Positions 9,021-15,212 of a DNA stretch of 15,212 nucleotides are shown here, one piece after another. How positions within the stretch are numbered: the first letter of the stretch is position 1; each line of letters begins with the position of its first letter. The notes beneath the pieces are model-generated. The model saw only the letters and a program-made list of their open reading frames with translations. It searched no databases and was not told the origin of the DNA. Source of the DNA: an uncultured Verrucomicrobiota bacterium (GTDB lineage Bacteria > Verrucomicrobiota > Verrucomicrobiae > Opitutales > Opitutaceae); NCBI GenBank assembly GCA_946482165.1, contig CAMLQS010000098.1, forward strand, positions 1-15,212, written 5' to 3'. The position numbers and the translations under genes are program-made.

Positions 9021-10394
9021 ATGACCATGCTTCGTCAGTCGCAGTTGCCCCGGCTCTCCGCGCCCGACGCCTTTCTTTGGGCGACCGGGATCGAGGACAC
9101 CTTCATCACCGCGCCGTGGCCCAAGACGGGGCGCACCCTCGACGAATACGAACTCACCGGGCACTACGACCGCTGGCACGCCGACCTCGGCCTCATGGGC
9201 GAACTCGGTGTGCGCGCCGCCCGCTACGGTATTCCCTGGCACCGCATTCAGCCGACTCGCGACGCGTGGAACTGGGATTTCGTGGACCGCACCGTGGACC
9301 GGCTCCTCGAGCTCGGCGTGGAACCGATCATCGACCTCGTCCACTACGGCCTCCCGCCTTGGATCGAAAACGCGTATCTGCATCCGAACTTCGGCGACTT
9401 CATGGCGGACTACGCCGGCCGCGTCGCCGAGCGCCTGCGAGGTCGTGTGCATGCCTACACTCCGCTGAACGAGCCCCGCATCACCGCGTGGTATTGCGGC
9501 CGGCTGGGCTGGTGGCCCCCGCATCGGCGAGGCTGGCGCGGTTTCGTCGCGGTCATGCTCGGCGCCTGCCGCGGCATCGTGAAAACCGTCCATGCGCTGC
9601 GAGCGGTAGACTCCGACGTCCTTATCTCGCACGTCGACGCCACCGATCTCCACCTGACCGATTTCGCCGAATTCGAGGCCGAGACCCGGCATCGTCAGGA
9701 AGTGGTGTTTCTCGCGCTCGATCTCATCAGCGGCCGCGTGCGCCCCGGACATCCGCTTTGGGCGTGGACGCTTCGCCAAGGCGCCACCGAGGCCGACCTC
9801 GCGTGGTTCCAAGTTCACGCGATCGATCTCCCGCTCATCGGCCTCAATCTCTACCCGATGTTCACCGGCAAGGTCGCCCGGCGCACGCGCTCCGGCGGCC
9901 TGCGTTGGACGATGCCCTACTCCTCCGCCGACATCGTGGAGAAACTCGGCGAACTCTACTGGCTGCGCTACGGCTCCCCGATCTTCATCTCCGAAACCGC
10001 CTCGGTCGGCAGCGTCGCGCGACGATCCTCGTGGTTGAAGGACTCCGTCTCCGCCGTGCGCACGCTCCGAAGCCGCGGCGTGCCGCTCGTCGGCTACACG
10101 TGGTGGCCGCTTTTCGCGCTCGTCACATGGGCCTACCGGCAAGGCGCGCATCCGCCCGCGTTTTATCTGAAGCAGATGGGCCTTTGGGATCTCGACTCCG
10201 CGCTTGATCGCATCCCCACGCGTCTGGTCTCCGAGTTCCAAGAGCTGGTCGCCGGCGGCGCCTCCGCGGTCGGCGCGCTCGCCGCCGCCGATCCCGCGCA
10301 AGCCGCCCGCGCAAGCGCCGCCTCTATTTCCGCTCCGCCGTCGCCCCCGGCCGCGCCGCCCGCCATGCCTTCCCATGAATACGCGAACACCTGA
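9021..10394 (+). CDS. GH1-like glycosidase (clan A barrel), first of a tandem pair
   Basis: 457-residue cytoplasmic protein with the fold signature of glycoside hydrolase family 1. Seen: an N-terminal FLWATGIEDTF segment in the usual GH1 strand-1 position, HYDRWHADLGLMGELGVRAA, IDLVHYGLPPW, the acid/base motif TPLNEP (E151), and FISETASVG, where E325 occupies the nucleophile position. Classical GH1 enzymes have TENG here; this one has SETA. The later segment GYTWWPLF...VTW aligns with GH1 GYFxWSLxDNFEW, but the sugar-binding Glu of 'EW' is replaced by Thr. Both catalytic glutamates are kept, so activity is plausible with altered specificity. The last 45 or so residues are an Ala/Pro-rich tail that runs over the next gene's start. 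No signal peptide or Shine-Dalgarno is seen. It is paralogous to the following gene. The exact CAZy family needs a profile search; a GH5-like or unclassified clan A assignment is possible. Confidence 0.8.
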   Translation: MTMLRQSQLPRLSAPDAFLWATGIEDTFITAPWPKTGRTLDEYELTGHYDRWHADLGLMGELGVRAARYGIPWHRIQPTRDAWNWDFVDRTVDRLLELGVEPIIDLVHYGLPPWIENAYLHPNFGDFMADYAGRVAERLRGRVHAYTPLNEPRITAWYCGRLGWWPPHRRGWRGFVAVMLGACRGIVKTVHALRAVDSDVLISHVDATDLHLTDFAEFEAETRHRQEVVFLALDLISGRVRPGHPLWAWTLRQGATEADLAWFQVHAIDLPLIGLNLYPMFTGKVARRTRSGGLRWTMPYSSADIVEKLGELYWLRYGSPIFISETASVGSVARRSSWLKDSVSAVRTLRSRGVPLVGYTWWPLFALVTWAYRQGAHPPAFYLKQMGLWDLDSALDRIPTRLVSEFQELVAGGASAVGALAAADPAQAARASAASISAPPSPPAAPPAMPSHEYANT

Positions 10395-11694
10395 GCAATC
10401 CGACAACACTCTGCGCTTCCCCACCTGGCTCGCCCGCGATGCCGACTCCCGCCCCCCGGGGAAGCGCCATCGCCCCCCGTCAAGCCGGCACCCGCTTTTC
10501 GAGAGCTTCTTTTTCGCCGGCTTCGAATGCACGGCCACGACCAATCATCATCGCCATTGGATCGATCAGATCGCCGCGACCGAACACGACCGGCAGGCGG
10601 ACGGCGACTACCGTCGACTCCGCGAGGCCGGCCTGCTCGCGGCCCGCGAAGGCATCCGCTGGCCGCTCGTGGACCAACGCGGCAAACTCGATTTCAGTTC
10701 TGCACGGCCATTCTTGGAGGCCGGCCGCCGCCACCGCATCGAGGTGATCTGGGACCTGTTCCACTACGGTTACCCGGCGGACCTGGATCCCTTCTCCGAT
10801 GATTTCGTCAAACGCTTCGCCGACTACTGCCACGCCGCCGCGAAACTCATCGGCTCCTATAACGAAGGCCGCGTCTGCTACTTTACGCCCGTCAACGAGC
10901 CGTCCTTTTTTTCCTGGGCCGGCGGCACCGTCGGACGCTTCGCGCCGCATCTCCACGACCGCGGAACCGAGCTCAAGATCGCGCTCATCCGCGCCGCGAT
11001 CGCCGGCATCGACGCCATCCGCGCCGTGTTGCCCGGCGCGCGCATGGTCAACGCCGATCCGCTTTGCCGCGTCGTCCCGCCCTTGGACCATGTCGATCCG
11101 CACGCCCACGCGGAAGACTTCAACCAACGCGCCGTTTTCGAATCGTGGGATATGCTCTGCGGCCGCGTGCTGCCCGAACTCGGCGGCAGCCGTCGTCATC
11201 TCGATATCATCGGCGTGAACTACTACTGGACCAACCAGTGGGAAATCGGTCGCGAGGAGCAGCCGCTGCACCTGGACGATCCCCGCCGCTGGTCGCTTTC
11301 CCGCCTTCTCCGCCAAGTCTGGCGGCGCTACGGAGGCGAGATCGTGGTCACCGAGACTTCCCACGTCGGCGACATGCGCCCCATCTGGCTCCGCACCGTC
11401 GCGGACGAGTGCGAAAAACTCCTCGACGAGGGCATGCCCCTGCGGGGTGTCTGCCTCTATCCCATTCTCGGCATGCCCGAGTGGCATGATCCCTCCGTTT
11501 GGACCCAGATGGGACTCTGGGAGCTCGCTCCTCGGCCCGGCGGGCTGATGCGCATTCCCTGCGCCCCGATGTTCGACGCCCTGCGCAAAGCACAACGCAT
11601 TGATCGCCGATTCGCCGAGTTCCGGCACCCAAACCACGGAGCGAGCCACGCATTCGTCGAGCCGACGGGTGAATCGATCTCCGACGATCCCTGA
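10375..11694 (+). CDS. GH1-like glycosidase (clan A barrel), second of a tandem pair
   Basis: 439-residue cytoplasmic paralogue of the preceding protein. It shares FHYGYP, TPVNEPSFFSW with acid/base E175, IIGVNYYW, VVTETSHVG with nucleophile-position E327, and a late QMGLWEL matching QMGLWDL in its neighbour. As there, the TENG nucleophile motif is changed (to TETS), but this copy keeps the 'EW' pair near its C-terminus (MPEWHD). The first 35 residues are basic, Pro-rich and poorly conserved. The ATG at 10375 lies inside the end of the upstream gene, giving a 20-nt overlap and probable translational coupling. The open frame extends further upstream, but only through the neighbour's Ala/Pro tail region. 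Divergence between the copies is high, so the duplication is old or they were acquired separately. They may have different substrates or work as a pair; neither is shown by sequence. Confidence 0.8.
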   Translation: MNTRTPEQSDNTLRFPTWLARDADSRPPGKRHRPPSSRHPLFESFFFAGFECTATTNHHRHWIDQIAATEHDRQADGDYRRLREAGLLAAREGIRWPLVDQRGKLDFSSARPFLEAGRRHRIEVIWDLFHYGYPADLDPFSDDFVKRFADYCHAAAKLIGSYNEGRVCYFTPVNEPSFFSWAGGTVGRFAPHLHDRGTELKIALIRAAIAGIDAIRAVLPGARMVNADPLCRVVPPLDHVDPHAHAEDFNQRAVFESWDMLCGRVLPELGGSRRHLDIIGVNYYWTNQWEIGREEQPLHLDDPRRWSLSRLLRQVWRRYGGEIVVTETSHVGDMRPIWLRTVADECEKLLDEGMPLRGVCLYPILGMPEWHDPSVWTQMGLWELAPRPGGLMRIPCAPMFDALRKAQRIDRRFAEFRHPNHGASHAFVEPTGESISDDP

Positions 11695-11728
11695 CCTCCA
11701 CCCGCGCGTATCGCGCCGCCTCGCTCCG

Positions 11729-12721
11729 ATGACCTACCAAAACCCAGCCTGGCCCGGCTACTTCGCCGACCCTTTCGTGCTCTGCCACGGAGGCGACTAC
11801 TACGCGTATGGAACCGGAGAAGGGCTTGAACGCGACGGCTCCGGGGCCGCGCGGGCGTTTCGCATCCTGCGCTCCCGCGATCTCCTCTCGTGGGAACTCG
11901 CCGGAGCCGCCCTGCACGTTCCCGCCGACAAAGCCGATCACGCCTTCTGGGCGCCGGAGGTGGCCGAGCACGAAGGGAGATTCTACTGCTACTACTCGAG
12001 CGCGCCCGCGGGCCGCGACGAGCTGCACCGCCTTCGCGTCGCGGTCGCGGACAACCCGCTCGGCCCCTTCCATGACCAGTGCCTGGTGCTGCCGGAGAGC
12101 GAGGGGTTTTGCATCGACGCCCATCCCTTCCGCGACCTGCGCGACGGAGCTTGGTATCTTTTTTTCGCGCGCGACTACTTCGAGGAGCGCGTCGGCACCG
12201 GACTCTCCGTCGTCCGGCTGACGCCCGATCTCCTGCGCGCCGCCGACGCGCCGCGCTTTGTCCTGCGCGCCAACTCAGACTGGCAGGTCTACGAGCGAAA
12301 CCGCCACCTCTACGGCAAACGATGGGCCGCATGGCACACCGTCGAAGGTCCCTGCGTCGTCGAACACGGCGGGCGTTACTACTGTTTTTATTCCGGCGGC
12401 AACTGGCAGACGCGGGACTACGGCGTGAGCTACGCCGTCGCCGATCACCCGCTCGGTCCCTGGCATCACGCTCCGGAGAGCGAGCCGGTCGTGCTCCGGG
12501 AGAGAAGCGGCGAGGCGCTCGGCCCAGGCCACAATTCCTATATCGTGGCGCCCGACGGTCAGGCGGAGTTTCTCGTCTACCACGCCTGGGACCCCGAACG
12601 CCGCGCGCGCCGCATGTGCATCGATCGACTGGTTTGGACCGAACGCGGACCGCGTTGCCTCGGCCCCACCACCACGGCCCAGGAAGTCGACTCGCCGCTA
12701 CACGCGATACCGACCATATAG
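11729..12721 (+). CDS. GH43-like five-bladed propeller glycosidase
   Basis: 330-residue protein with the hallmarks of glycoside hydrolase family 43 (inverting; arabinofuranosidase, xylosidase or related). The three acidic positions are in place: ADP near the N-terminus (D14, catalytic base), CIDAHPF (D130, pKa modulator) and VEGPCVV (E206, general acid). Also seen are WAPEV, two NPLGPF/HPLGPW blade motifs, YYCFYSGGNW and a GPGHNS segment whose His is typical of the family. There is no signal peptide, so it should act in the cytoplasm. The ATG at 11729 was chosen because the DP motif normally lies 10-30 residues from the start. It begins 34 nt after the preceding GH1-like gene, with no terminator between them, so the three genes probably form one transcript. 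Substrate is not predictable; close relatives of several GH43 subfamilies share these motifs. Confidence 0.85.
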   Translation: MTYQNPAWPGYFADPFVLCHGGDYYAYGTGEGLERDGSGAARAFRILRSRDLLSWELAGAALHVPADKADHAFWAPEVAEHEGRFYCYYSSAPAGRDELHRLRVAVADNPLGPFHDQCLVLPESEGFCIDAHPFRDLRDGAWYLFFARDYFEERVGTGLSVVRLTPDLLRAADAPRFVLRANSDWQVYERNRHLYGKRWAAWHTVEGPCVVEHGGRYYCFYSGGNWQTRDYGVSYAVADHPLGPWHHAPESEPVVLRERSGEALGPGHNSYIVAPDGQAEFLVYHAWDPERRARRMCIDRLVWTERGPRCLGPTTTAQEVDSPLHAIPTI

Positions 12722-12751
12722 AAAAAAGCCCGGGAGCATCGCTGCCCGGGC
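12722..12751 (-). terminator. Rho-independent terminator on the minus strand
   Basis: Read on the minus strand, a GC stem (GCCCGGG paired with CCCGGGC, extended by AGC/GCT across one bulged G, with a 3-nt loop) is followed directly by six T residues. This is a textbook intrinsic terminator for leftward transcription. On the plus strand the A-run precedes the stem and no T-run follows, so it should end the GH43 transcript poorly. It abuts the GH43 stop codon and lies 39 nt past a minus-strand TGA at 12791-12793. It would also end read-through from the leftward kinase gene about 330 nt away. Confidence 0.85.
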
Positions 12752-12790
12752 CCGACAATCTATAGCAACGGAGACGTCTCTCGCCACCAC

Positions 12791-12862
12791 TCAGTTCAGC
12801 TCGTGGGTGCGCGCATCGAAGAGCACGGAGCCATCCGTGAAGTAAAAGGTGCCGACCCGATT
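12791..12862 (-). pseudogene. Possible 3' remnant of a decayed minus-strand gene
   Basis: On the minus strand a 23-codon open stretch ends VGTFYFTDGSVLFDARTHELN-stop, and an intrinsic terminator follows 39 nt later, as expected for the true end of a gene. An in-frame stop lies just upstream (12863-12865). Protein-like segments in other frames occur further upstream (GADGAEWRTVGVVALR at about 12902-12952, and VKISLWG before it). This is what a frameshifted gene tail would look like. I do not recognise the family. At 23 codons the coding look could be chance, so this rests mainly on the terminator position. Confidence 0.35.
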
Positions 12863-12865
12863 TCA

Positions 12866-13077
12866 AGAAACAGACCGCTCCGGCGATCAGTCTCGGGAGC
12901 CGACCGGGACGCAGCGCCACGACGCCCACCGTGCGCCATTCGGCGCCATCCGCCCCAAAGCGATATCTTTACCGCCTGAATGCGTGGGCTTTATCGAATA
13001 ATTGACGAAACCGCACACACCTCCGAAGCACACTGAACGCGCGCGACATCATGCGACGCCTGGTGCCTAAATCGCGC
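12866..13077. other. Convergent intergenic remainder without an intact gene
   Basis: No supported gene. The stretch is mixed in composition: 12880-12960 is GC-rich with a small hairpin GCGCC/GGCGC (12933-12946) and a GGGACGCAGCGCCACGACGCC segment resembling intergenic repeats I associate with Verrucomicrobia. The part at 12961-13030 is clearly more AT-rich (for example TTATCGAATAATTGACG). Together with the adjacent remnant it looks like debris left between two convergent units. Confidence 0.4.
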
Positions 13078-14313
13078 TCACGAGGGCAACGTGAAATAGA
13101 ACGTGGCGCCACCGTTCACCAGGCCCTCCGCGCGAACTTCCCCCCCGTGCTTCACCACCACGCGACGGACCGTCGCCAGGCCGATGCCGGAGCCGCTGAA
13201 CTCCCCTTGCGCATGAAGGCGTTGGAAGGGGTTGAACAGGCGCCCCGCATGTTTTGCGTCAAAGCCCGCGCCGTTGTCGCGGACGAAATACTCCCGGCCC
13301 CCGGGACCATCCGCATAGCCAAACTCCACCCGGGGCGAGGTCGTCCGCGCCGTGAACTTCCAAGCGTTTCCAAAGAGATTCTCCAGCGCGACTCGCAACA
13401 AGCCCGGATCGCCGCACACACGCGCGCCCGATTGCACGACCACCTGCACGCGACGCCGGGGATTCTCCGCGGCGACCCGCGCCGCGACGTCCGCCGCGAG
13501 GGCGGACAAATCTATCTCGATCTTCTCCACCTGGCCCGCAGGAAGCCGCGCCAGCTTGAGAATGTCCTGGATCAGCGTGCCCATGCGGTTGCCCGCCTCC
13601 TTGATATGGGACAGGTGATCTAGCGCCTCCTGAGGCAGCTTGTCGCCGAAATCCTCCCGCAGCATGCCGGCGAAGCCGAGCATCGCCCGCAGCGGCGACT
13701 GCAAATCATGGGAAACCGAATACGCGAACGACTCCAACTCCCGGTTCGCCAGCTCCAGCTCCCGGGTGCGACTTTCGACCCGGCGCTCCAGTTCGGCGTA
13801 AAGCTCGACGTTCTCCATCGCCACGCTCGTGCTGTCCGCCAACGCCTGCAATATCGCCAATTCCTCCTCCGTCGCGCGTCGCGGTCGGGCCCAATAGTTG
13901 CCGATGGCGGCGATCGGCGCCTCCCGCCGGATCGGAACCATCGCCAGACTCCGCACAAAAGTCGGCCTGTAAGCCTCCACGGGAATGCGCGGGTCCTCGA
14001 AAATGTTTTCGATCACCACCGGTTCCTTGTGGAGCATGACCCAGCCGCTGATGCACGCGCTCATCGGAAAGCGTTTTCCCTTCCACAGCGGTTCGATCGC
14101 GTCCTCGTCTGCGTAGTAACATTGGTCGCCGTCGCGCAGCACGAAAGTCGCTCCATCGGCGCCGGTCAGCTGGCGGGCCTCTCTTCGCACGATCTCCATG
14201 ATCGTTTTCAAATCTCTGGCCAGGGACAGTTCCTGGATTGCGGAAACCAAACGCTCCGAAGAGCTGAACGAGGTATTGGGCGGGGACAGCATGGGACGGC
14301 CTATGGCCTTCAT
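13078..14313 (-). CDS. Soluble GAF-domain sensor histidine kinase
   Basis: 411-residue cytoplasmic kinase. Domains in order: a GAF sensor (about residues 15-165; ADGATFVLRDGDQCYY, then CISGWVMLHKEPVVIENIF, typical of phytochrome-like GAF domains); a short coiled-coil linker (AELERRVESRTRELELANRE); HisKA with YSVSHDLQSPLRAM, phospho-acceptor H202; and HATPase_c with ENLFGNAWKF, RDNGAGFD (D346, N347), LFNPFQRLH and GSGIGLA. The GAF domain has no Cys in the usual bilin-attachment context that I can identify, so a small ligand or redox signal is as likely as light. The ATG at 14313 is favoured by a GAGG four nt upstream. The open frame continues 140 codons further, but that stretch overlaps the divergent eutC start and reads as low-complexity sequence. 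No receiver or response-regulator gene lies next to it, so it is an orphan kinase within this window. Its leftward transcript probably ends at the terminator near 12722. Confidence 0.92.
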   Translation of the reverse strand: MKAIGRPMLSPPNTSFSSSERLVSAIQELSLARDLKTIMEIVRREARQLTGADGATFVLRDGDQCYYADEDAIEPLWKGKRFPMSACISGWVMLHKEPVVIENIFEDPRIPVEAYRPTFVRSLAMVPIRREAPIAAIGNYWARPRRATEEELAILQALADSTSVAMENVELYAELERRVESRTRELELANRELESFAYSVSHDLQSPLRAMLGFAGMLREDFGDKLPQEALDHLSHIKEAGNRMGTLIQDILKLARLPAGQVEKIEIDLSALAADVAARVAAENPRRRVQVVVQSGARVCGDPGLLRVALENLFGNAWKFTARTTSPRVEFGYADGPGGREYFVRDNGAGFDAKHAGRLFNPFQRLHAQGEFSGSGIGLATVRRVVVKHGGEVRAEGLVNGGATFYFTLPS

Positions 14314-14317
14314 TAAA

Positions 14318-14321
14318 CCTC
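14318..14321 (-). promoter_or_regulatory. Ribosome binding site deciding the GAF kinase start
   Basis: On the minus strand GAGG stands 4 nt before the ATG at 14313. It is one of the few plausible Shine-Dalgarno sequences in the window. It supports the 411-residue start over the longer open frame, which has no such site that I noticed. Confidence 0.5.
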
Positions 14322-14458
14322 GAATCCCCGAGAAAACAAATAGGAGGGAACTCCCATATCGAAGCCGCTTCACGCTTCCGAGGATGCAAACCGCAATAGC
14401 GGCCTCGCCTGCCCCGGGAAATTCGCGCGTCGCCTCGGCCGACTCCGCTCCCCAGTTT

Positions 14459-14464
14459 GAGGAG
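14459..14464 (+). promoter_or_regulatory. Ribosome binding site of eutC
   Basis: GAGGAG lies 6 nt before the ATG at 14471. This is the best Shine-Dalgarno match in the window and fixes the eutC start. Confidence 0.7.
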
Positions 14465-14470
14465 TTCGCC

Positions 14471-15212
14471 ATGGACGAGCTTGACGCCACGCACAATCTA
14501 AACGGCTTCGCCGCTCCGGCCTCCGACCCTTGGACCGGCCTGCGGCGCTTCACCTCCGCGAGAATCGCCCTCGGCCGCGTTGGGGGCAGCCAACGCACTG
14601 CGAGCGTCCTCGATTTTCGCCTAGCCCACGCCCGCGCCCGCGACGCCGTGCTCGCCCCGTTCAACCCCGGAGACATCCGCGCCCCGCTCGAAGCCGCCGG
14701 CCTGGCCTCAGACACGCTCGCCACCGCCGTCACCGACCGGCGCGTCTACCTGCTCCGCCCGGATCTGGGCCGGACGCTGGACGCACCCTCGCGCGAAAGA
14801 CTCGCCGTTCACCCCGCCGCGCCCGGCTTCGTCGCCCCGGATCTGGTAATCATCGTTTCCGACGGCCTCGCCGCCCACGCCGCCGTGCGACACGCCGCGG
14901 CGGTCGTCATTCCGCTCGTTGCAGAACTTTCCGGCGCCGGCTGGCGCATCGCCCCCGTCTTCGTCGTCCGGCACGGACGGGTAAAACTCCAGGACGATAT
15001 CGGCGCCATCCTCGGCGCGCGCTTCGCCCTCATGCTCCTCGGCGAACGCCCGGGCCTTGGCGCGCCCGACAGCCTCGGCGCCTACTTCACCGCCCGCCCC
15101 GCGGCCGAGCGAACCGACGCCGATCGCAACTGCGTTTCCAATATTCGCCCTGACGGGCTTCCCCCGGCCCAAGCCGCCGCCAAGCTCGCGTGGCTCCTTC
15201 GCGAATCCGCCC
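14471..15212 (+). CDS. eutC: Ethanolamine ammonia-lyase small subunit (EutC), cut by window end
   Basis: Small subunit of adenosylcobalamin-dependent ethanolamine ammonia-lyase, which with EutB converts ethanolamine to acetaldehyde and ammonia. The 247 residues present show DPWTGLRRFTSARIALGR, DFRLAHARARDAV, TDRRVYLLRPDLGRTL, DLVIIVSDGLAAHA, HGRVKLQDDIGAILGARF, LLGERPGLGAPDSLGAYF and DADRNCVSNIRPDGL (R219-L229). All are conserved EutC blocks, the last near the cobalamin-binding face. EutC is usually 260-300 residues, so only the last few tens of residues lie outside the window. The start ATG 14471 has a GAGGAG 6 nt upstream. EutB normally precedes EutC in an operon, but here a divergent kinase gene precedes it. 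No microcompartment genes are visible. Confidence 0.95.
   Translation, partial: MDELDATHNLNGFAAPASDPWTGLRRFTSARIALGRVGGSQRTASVLDFRLAHARARDAVLAPFNPGDIRAPLEAAGLASDTLATAVTDRRVYLLRPDLGRTLDAPSRERLAVHPAAPGFVAPDLVIIVSDGLAAHAAVRHAAAVVIPLVAELSGAGWRIAPVFVVRHGRVKLQDDIGAILGARFALMLLGERPGLGAPDSLGAYFTARPAAERTDADRNCVSNIRPDGLPPAQAAAKLAWLLRESA

Larger units (their letters stand above)
14314..14470. promoter_or_regulatory. Divergent intergenic region between GAF kinase and eutC
   Basis: The 157 nt between two divergent starts must hold both promoters. A short inverted repeat GGGAACTCCC (14346-14355), flanked by ATA/TAT-rich bases, is the only operator-like element I see. I could not pick convincing -35/-10 pairs. 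The region is richer in A and T near the kinase start than in the genes, as expected for a promoter. Confidence 0.35.

Noticed and set aside
8970..10544. 524-codon minus-strand frame opposite the first GH1-like gene
   Set aside because: Its translation shows no family signature and mirrors codon bias of the coding strand.
11457..12929. 490-codon minus-strand frame opposite the GH43-like gene
   Set aside because: Mostly Arg-rich shadow. Only its first part lies in the remnant region, and it does not end at the terminator.
13051..13623. 190-codon plus-strand frame opposite the GAF kinase
   Set aside because: Antisense shadow of the HATPase/HisKA coding region, with no start context or motifs.
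14314..14733. 140-residue N-terminal extension of the GAF kinase
   Set aside because: It overlaps the divergent eutC coding region antisense and has no domain, while ATG 14313 has a ribosome binding site.

Overview
The window is GC-rich bacterial DNA, consistent with an Opitutaceae-like member of Verrucomicrobiota. That placement is inference. It rests on the very high GC at third codon positions, a periplasmic-propeller hybrid histidine kinase, a family 3 glycosidase with a PA14 insert, palindromic GC-rich intergenic elements and few visible Shine-Dalgarno sequences. No rRNA, tRNA, CRISPR array, insertion sequence or phage gene was found.

Layout. (1) 250-4113 (+): a very large membrane hybrid sensor kinase with an exported beta-propeller, a Y_Y_Y domain, one transmembrane helix, a kinase core and a C-terminal receiver. 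(2) 4194-4847 (+): a SanA-like inner-membrane DUF218 protein. (3) 4990-7656 (+): an exported GH3 beta-glycosidase, followed 5 nt later by a small lipoprotein (7662-8114) of unknown function. (4) 8308-8787 (+): a protein of the 'host attachment' (Host_attach, baeRF-like) family, lying between two palindrome-rich spacers. (5) 9021-12721 (+): a compact set of three proteins without signal peptides. Two are divergent tandem GH1-like proteins that overlap by 20 nt, and the third is a GH43-like enzyme. (6) 12722-13077: a convergent intergenic stretch with a strong minus-strand terminator and a short C-terminus-like coding remnant. (7) 13078-14313 (-): a soluble GAF-domain histidine kinase. (8) 14471 to the window end (+): the start of eutC, the small subunit of ethanolamine ammonia-lyase, divergent from the kinase and cut by the window edge.

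How they may work together (inference): the left and middle parts look like a carbohydrate-use region. The propeller kinase resembles the sensors that control polysaccharide use, GH3 would act in the periplasm, and the GH1-like/GH43-like set would act on imported or endogenous glycosides in the cytoplasm. There is no transporter, no SusC/D-like or TonB receptor and no DNA-binding regulator in the window, so the link between sensor and enzymes is not proven. The right end is a separate ethanolamine-degradation locus with a divergent sensor kinase.

The observations most worth a second look are the GH1-like pair with altered active-site signatures, the convergent remnant with its terminator, the palindromic spacer after the Host_attach gene, and a eutC gene with no eutB upstream.
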